Under the pieces are notes generated by a model that saw only the letters and a program-made list of their open reading frames with translations, searched no databases and was not told the DNA's origin. This document shows, piece after piece, positions 60,427 through 64,000 of a stretch of DNA of 64,000 nucleotides; within the stretch, counting starts at the first letter, position 1; each line of letters opens with the position of its first letter. Source of the stretch: CAZMXP01 sp964570285 (GTDB lineage: Bacteria > Planctomycetota > PLA2). Location of the stretch: the NCBI GenBank assembly GCA_964570285.1, contig CAZMXP010000015.1:19335-83334 (forward strand), read 5' to 3'. The translations under genes were made by a program, and so were the position numbers.

Positions 60427-60867
60427 ATGGTCGCGAACGCGCAGGTTCCCGAGACGCGGCAGGTGGTCTGCACGCACTGCGACCGCCCGATCGAGATCCC
60501 CGCCTCCGCGATGTCGGTGAGCTGCCGCCACTGCCACCGCCGCGTCATCATCGAGGACATCGTCATCAAGGCCTACCACGCGGTCGTGCGCCTCGCGACC
60601 GCGGGCCGCGTGGAGGTCGCGGGCAGGGCGCACCTGATCGCGGAGATCCGTGTCAACGAACTGGTCGTCGAGGGGGCGGTCAAGGGCAACGTCGTCGCCC
60701 TCGACCGCGTCGCCATCGGCAGGAAGGGGACGCTGCTCGGCAACGTCTCCAGCAAGAGCCTCGCCGTCGAACCCGGCGCCACGCTGGTGGGAAGGGTCCG
60801 GGTCTCCCCCGAGTTCGAGCTGGAACCGAGGATCGCCCCCGAAGAGTCCGAAGTCGCCGACCTCTAG
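60427..60867 (+). CDS. Bactofilin with N-terminal zinc-ribbon
   Basis: 146 residues. Residues 14-37 carry VCTHCDRP and VSCRHCHR, a four-cysteine ribbon, before a bactofilin beta-helix (GRAHLIAEIRVNELVVEGAVKGNVVALDRVAIGRKGTLLGNVSSKSLAVEPGA). The ribbon is additional to the usual bactofilin layout. Encoded 62 bases after the first bactofilin, so the two may co-polymerise, with the ribbon recruiting a partner. Inference only. Confidence 0.88.
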   Translation: MVANAQVPETRQVVCTHCDRPIEIPASAMSVSCRHCHRRVIIEDIVIKAYHAVVRLATAGRVEVAGRAHLIAEIRVNELVVEGAVKGNVVALDRVAIGRKGTLLGNVSSKSLAVEPGATLVGRVRVSPEFELEPRIAPEESEVADL

Positions 60868-60871
60868 GGGG

Positions 60872-60950
60872 ATTCCGGGGGGGGCCCGGGGGCCACGGGC
60901 GCCCGCGGGCAGTTCCCTCCCCCCCATGGCTTCATTGCCCCCCCCGGAAT
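60872..60950. repeat. Long G-tract/C-tract inverted repeat reaching the next start codon
   Basis: ATTCCGGGGGGGGC (60872-60885) is matched perfectly by GCCCCCCCCGGAAT (60937-60950), with a core of GGGCCCGGGGGCC type and other GC-rich bases between. Its right end contains the first bases of the ATG at 60949. It could terminate bactofilin transcription or affect translation of the AAA+ gene. Confidence 0.65.
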
Positions 60951-61923
60951 GCCGATGATGGCTCCGATGGGTACCGACCGGGCAGCCCCCGAATTCGTCG
61001 GCCGCAGCGCCACGATGCGCGAGGTGCTCCAGCAGATCGAGCTGGTGCGCGACTCCGCCGTCTCCGTCCTCGTGACCGGGGAGCGCGGCACGGGGCGGGA
61101 GCGGGTCGCCCGGATGATCCACCAGACCGGGTGCCGGCAGCACGAGCCCTTCGTGCACGTCGACTGTCCCGAGGTGCCCGCGGACGTCATGGAGGAGATC
61201 CTCTTCGGCGGCAAGGAGCCCGGGCGGTTCGAGGTGGCGAGGGGCGGGACCCTCTTCCTCGACGGCGTCGATGCGCTCTCGCTTCCGATGCAGGAGAAGC
61301 TGCTGCGCGTGCTCGAGAAGGGGACCGTGCAGCGCCTCGGCGACGGCAAGATCGCGCCGGTGAGGGCGCGCCTCGTCGCGTCGACCGTGAGCTCGCTGAG
61401 GCCGCAGGTGGAGCAGGGCACCTTCCGGCGCGACCTCTTCTGCCGCCTCAACGTCTTCCCGATCGCGCTGCCGCCGCTGCGCCACCGCCGCGAGGACATC
61501 GCCTCGCTCGCGCAGCTGTTCCTGGAGCGGCACAAGCACGAGCGGACGCCGCCGGTCCACGCGATCGAGGAGCGCGCGCTGTCGGCCCTGAAGTCGTACG
61601 GCTGGCCCGGCAACGTGCGCGAGCTGGAACTCGTGGTGCTCGGCGCGGTGCTCGCGTGCGGCGCGGAGCGCGTGGTCCGTCTCGGCGACCTTCCCCCGGC
61701 GATCCGCAGCGGCGCGCCCGAGGGGGCGATCGTCGAGCCCGTCACGCTGTCGCCGGTGCGCATCGACGACAACACGATCGTCCCGCTCGACGAACTCGAG
61801 CGCCGCGCGATCCAGCACGCGCTGAAGGTGACCGGCGGCAACGTCACGCGCGCGGCCCGCGCGCTCGGCATCGGCCGCGCGACGATGTACCGCAAGCTCG
61901 AGCGCTTCAAGATGAATGCTTGA
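60949..61923 (+). CDS. NtrC-like AAA+ protein with degenerate catalytic motifs and Fis-type HTH
   Basis: About 324 residues. The AAA+ domain (about 15-250) is clearly of the sigma-54 activator family (FVGRSATMREVLQQI, RLNVFPIALPPLRHRREDI, GWPGNVRELE) and ends in a Fis-type helix-turn-helix (RRAIQHALKVTGGNVTRAARALGIGRATMYRKLERF). But Walker A reads GERGTGRE (Arg50 instead of Lys), Walker B reads FLDGVD instead of FLDE, and the GAFTGA loop that contacts sigma-54 is deleted. It is probably a DNA-binding regulator without ATPase-driven activation. Starts at 60949, 60955, 60958 and 60967 are all possible. Confidence 0.82.
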   Translation: MPMMAPMGTDRAAPEFVGRSATMREVLQQIELVRDSAVSVLVTGERGTGRERVARMIHQTGCRQHEPFVHVDCPEVPADVMEEILFGGKEPGRFEVARGGTLFLDGVDALSLPMQEKLLRVLEKGTVQRLGDGKIAPVRARLVASTVSSLRPQVEQGTFRRDLFCRLNVFPIALPPLRHRREDIASLAQLFLERHKHERTPPVHAIEERALSALKSYGWPGNVRELELVVLGAVLACGAERVVRLGDLPPAIRSGAPEGAIVEPVTLSPVRIDDNTIVPLDELERRAIQHALKVTGGNVTRAARALGIGRATMYRKLERFKMNA

Positions 61924-61955
61924 GATCCGCCCAGGGCGGCGGATCTCAAGCATTC
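61914..61955. terminator. Strong bidirectional terminator hairpin
   Basis: A perfect 18-base stem (61914-61931 with 61938-61955) and 6-base loop; the arm reads GAATGCTTGAGATCCGCC. It spans the stop of the AAA+ gene and ends one base before the stop of trmB on the other strand, so it serves both convergent genes. No clear T-run. Confidence 0.65.
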
Positions 61956-61956
61956 A

Positions 61957-62553
61957 CTAGTGAAGAAGCCACCGCATGTAGGAGACCGGGGTTTGGGTGC
62001 GTTCGAAGCGGGTGGTGAAGATGGTGCGATCCGTTTCCGGAACTTGGTTGCTTTCACTCTCAAGCGCGAAACCGGCGCCCTGGAGCGAGGCGCGGATCTG
62101 GTCGCGGTAGCCTTCGTGGTCGGTGGCGACGGTCAGGGGGCCCGGGGGACGGAGCGCGCGGGCGAGGAGCGCGGCGGTCTCCGGGGTGATCCAGCGGTTC
62201 TTCCAGTGCTTGCGCTTCGGCCACGGATCCGGGAAGAGGATCGTGAAGGAGGCGACCGATGCCGGGGGCAGGAGGTCGCGCAGCGCGACGCGGGCGTCGC
62301 CGTGGCAGGCCCGGATGTTCCTGAGCCCGAGACGCGCGACCTTCCTGCAGAACGAGGCGTGCTTCTTGCGGGAGATCTCGATCCCGAGGAAGAGGGCGCC
62401 GGGCTCCTGCGCCGCCATGCGCAGGATGCGGATGTCCTTGCCGAAGCCGATCTCGACGTGGAACGGCCGGCCCGCGGCGCCGCACGCGTCGGGGAGCGGA
62501 CGATCGCCCGCGACGGAGACGCTCTCCGGCTCGAGGAGGAAGCGGTCGGTCAT
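61957..62553 (-). CDS. trmB: tRNA (guanine-N7-)-methyltransferase TrmB
   Basis: About 198 residues. The SAM-binding fold begins with FHVEIGFGKDIRILRMA and LGIEISRK; the family signature FPDPWPKRKHWKNRWI is complete. TrmB makes m7G46 in the variable loop of tRNAs. ATG 62553 overlaps the stop of the HEAT-repeat gene (ATGA). The C-terminus (PETDRTIFTTRFE) also fits the family. Confidence 0.94.
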   Translation of the reverse strand: MTDRFLLEPESVSVAGDRPLPDACGAAGRPFHVEIGFGKDIRILRMAAQEPGALFLGIEISRKKHASFCRKVARLGLRNIRACHGDARVALRDLLPPASVASFTILFPDPWPKRKHWKNRWITPETAALLARALRPPGPLTVATDHEGYRDQIRASLQGAGFALESESNQVPETDRTIFTTRFERTQTPVSYMRWLLH

Positions 62554-63956
62554 TGACCCGCGGGGGCGCGCGCGCGCTGCGCCTGACGTTTCGCCGCGTG
62601 CTCGTGCATCTCCTCGGCAAGCCGCCGGCGGGCGGCGTCCTTCGAGAGGATCTTCAGCTTGCCGAAGTAGCGCACCGCCTCTGGCTCCCCCGTGTCCGCG
62701 TAGGCGCGCGCCGCAGCTGCCCAGGCCTCGCCGTCGAGGCGCTCGACGAGTTGGCCGAGGCGCCTCGCGACCTCCTCCCCGCCGATCTCGCCGAGCACGC
62801 CCAGCGCGAACGGGCCGACACCGGGGGACTCCGCCTCCTTCAGGAAAAGGTCCCTCACCTTCGGCCGCGCGGTCGCCCAGTAGCGTTCGCGCAGCACGCG
62901 CAGGATCGCGGGCCGGGCATCCTCGGCCGCCTTCGCGAGCCCGGCGAGGAAGAGCGGTTCCAGCCGCGGATCCCTGCACTTCGCGGCGAGGCGCAGCGCC
63001 TCCGGCAGGAAGACCCCCTCCTCGACCTGGTTCTCGAGGAGCGTCAGCGCCGCCGCGTCCCCCGTCAGGCGGAAGAGCGCATAGGCGGTGACGAGCGCGA
63101 ACTGCGGGTCCTTCTTCAGCGCGTTGATCGCGTCGATCGCGCGCGGGTCGGCGAAGGAGGCGAGCGCCTCGGCGGCCTCGTGACGCCGCGCGACGGCCCG
63201 TCGGGGGTCGAGGGCCGCCTCGACGAGCCCGGGGATCGCCCTCGGATCGCCCAGCTCCTCCAGCGCGGGGGCGACGCCGTAGGAGGCATGCTCGCGCACA
63301 TCGAACGCGAGCGCCGGGAGCAGCGCCGTCACCGCCCGCGCATCGCGCATGCGCCGCAGCACCTGCACCGCGCGCCTGCGGTGGGCGCTCGTGCGCGCGG
63401 CGGCGAGGAAGCGCTCCGCCGGGGGGTAGGCGATCCCGCCCAGCTTCGCGACGGCGGCGACCGCCTCCTCCTCCGCCTCCAACGCGGTCCTGCGCTCCGC
63501 CGGCACCCCCTCGTTGTACTCCTCGAAGTCCTCGAGATGCCAGAGGAACGAGACCAGCATCGCGGCGGCCCCCTCGTCGCCGCGCCGCGCGAGCACGCGG
63601 ATCACGTCGGCGCGCTCCTGCGGCAGCGAGTGCGAGAACGCGAGTTCGAGCCAGCGATCGAAGCGGGGCCGCTCGCCGTTGTTGCTCCGCCACCACGCGG
63701 GCGTCATCGCCTCGTCCCACAGCTGGCGCGCGACCGCGGGCCCCGCGAGCTTGATCGCCATGCGGAAGACGTCCTCGCGGTAGGGCACGGGCGCGATCTC
63801 GCCCTTCTGGAAGAGGTGGAAGAAGGCGCGCTGCTCCAGCGCGCGGATGCGCTCGGCCGCCTCGTCGCCCTCGCGGACCGCGAGCACGCGGGCGAGTCGC
63901 AGCGACGCCCGCACATGCGACGGGTCGGACCTGACGATCTCCTCGAGCAGGCGCAC
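62550..63956 (-). CDS. HEAT-repeat protein, possibly continuing past the right edge
   Basis: About 468 residues of helical repeats: TPR-like at the start (VRASLRLARVLAVREG), then PBS-lyase/HEAT-type repeats (YGVAPALEELGDPRAIPGLVEAAL, HEAAEALASFADPRAIDAINAL, ALGVLGEIGGEEVARRLGQL). Probably a binding scaffold; no enzyme motif. The GTG at 63956 is the last start before the edge, but the frame stays open upstream (GKGTPEW) to the window end through a G-rich stretch, so the true start may lie outside. Confidence 0.72.
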   Translation of the reverse strand: MRLLEEIVRSDPSHVRASLRLARVLAVREGDEAAERIRALEQRAFFHLFQKGEIAPVPYREDVFRMAIKLAGPAVARQLWDEAMTPAWWRSNNGERPRFDRWLELAFSHSLPQERADVIRVLARRGDEGAAAMLVSFLWHLEDFEEYNEGVPAERRTALEAEEEAVAAVAKLGGIAYPPAERFLAAARTSAHRRRAVQVLRRMRDARAVTALLPALAFDVREHASYGVAPALEELGDPRAIPGLVEAALDPRRAVARRHEAAEALASFADPRAIDAINALKKDPQFALVTAYALFRLTGDAAALTLLENQVEEGVFLPEALRLAAKCRDPRLEPLFLAGLAKAAEDARPAILRVLRERYWATARPKVRDLFLKEAESPGVGPFALGVLGEIGGEEVARRLGQLVERLDGEAWAAAARAYADTGEPEAVRYFGKLKILSKDAARRRLAEEMHEHAAKRQAQRARAPAGQ

Positions 63957-64000
63957 CCATTCGGGAGTCCCCTTTCCCCCCCCCTGCTCCTTCCCCCCCC

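Noticed and set aside
1..64000. tRNA, rRNA or riboswitch genes
   Set aside because: I looked for cloverleaf and conserved aptamer signatures in the gaps and saw none; the gaps are mostly short and GC-rich. Covariance-model searches would be decisive.

Overview
The window is very GC-rich, densely coded bacterial DNA with no rRNA or tRNA that I can see. The gene content points to Planctomycetota or a neighbouring high-GC phylum: membrane-anchored Ser/Thr kinases with TPR arrays, planctomycete-style ECF sigma factors, a dockerin-like and a cohesin-like small protein, a giant RHS lipoprotein, two bactofilins, a 180-kDa-class NAD-glutamate dehydrogenase and a TPR-CHAT protein. This placement is an inference from gene types. 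Many genes overlap by ATGA or GTGA, so several translationally coupled operons can be read directly.

Region by region. 1-4.9 kb: a nucleotidyltransferase cut by the window edge, two divergent MFS transporters (one AmpG-like), and a lipoprotein reading frame split by an in-frame TAG. 4.9-11 kb: an operon with a 2-hydroxyacyl-CoA dehydratase-type subunit, a very large tandem ASKHA activase fusion, a 76-residue unknown and a Nudix hydrolase. 11-18.4 kb: a secreted repeat protein, a Ser/Thr kinase-TPR protein and a divergent secreted protein. 18.6-22.6 kb: a TPR-CHAT caspase-like protein with a PDZ insert. 22.6-23.2 kb: a DUF5615/DUF433 toxin-antitoxin-like pair. 23.3-29 kb: a tandem amidohydrolase running into an operon of ECF sigma factor, membrane dockerin-like protein, secreted cohesin-like protein and VIT/VWA lipoprotein. 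29-29.7 kb: a decayed IS1182-type transposase and palindromic repeats, the only long stretch without a gene. 29.7-38.4 kb: an RHS lipoprotein divergent from an ECF sigma factor and a kinase-ATPase-TPR regulator. 38.5-43.3 kb: NAD-glutamate dehydrogenase.

43.4-45.5 kb: prepilin peptidase coupled to a DEAD-box helicase. 45.5-49.3 kb: an operon of transglutaminase lipoprotein, Cys-rich TusA-like protein, DsrE protein, TusA-OsmC fusion and core MetE, which looks like a sulfur-relay unit tied to methionine synthesis. 49.4-51.9 kb: dimethylargininase-like protein, nitroreductase, DUF2071 protein and a small Fis-type DNA-binding protein. 51.9-54.6 kb: a GntR/ABC/permease operon with a perfect palindromic operator. 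54.8-56.5 kb: a TonB-like protein and a lipoprotein whose frame carries an in-frame TGA followed by a SECIS-like hairpin. 56.6-64 kb: MutS, DinB-like protein, two bactofilins, an NtrC-like AAA+ protein with lost catalytic motifs, TrmB and a HEAT-repeat protein that reaches the right edge.

Three dispersed repeat types stand out: (i) G-tract palindromes with a GGGGG-CCC-GGGGG type core, two of which are inserted in frame inside unrelated genes and encode a shared peptide; (ii) hairpins with a GGGGTCAGACCCC core; (iii) hairpins built on GAGTTTGTCCGAC, which supply gene ends and border the transposase remnant. Several genes also appear to be transcribed with almost no leader.
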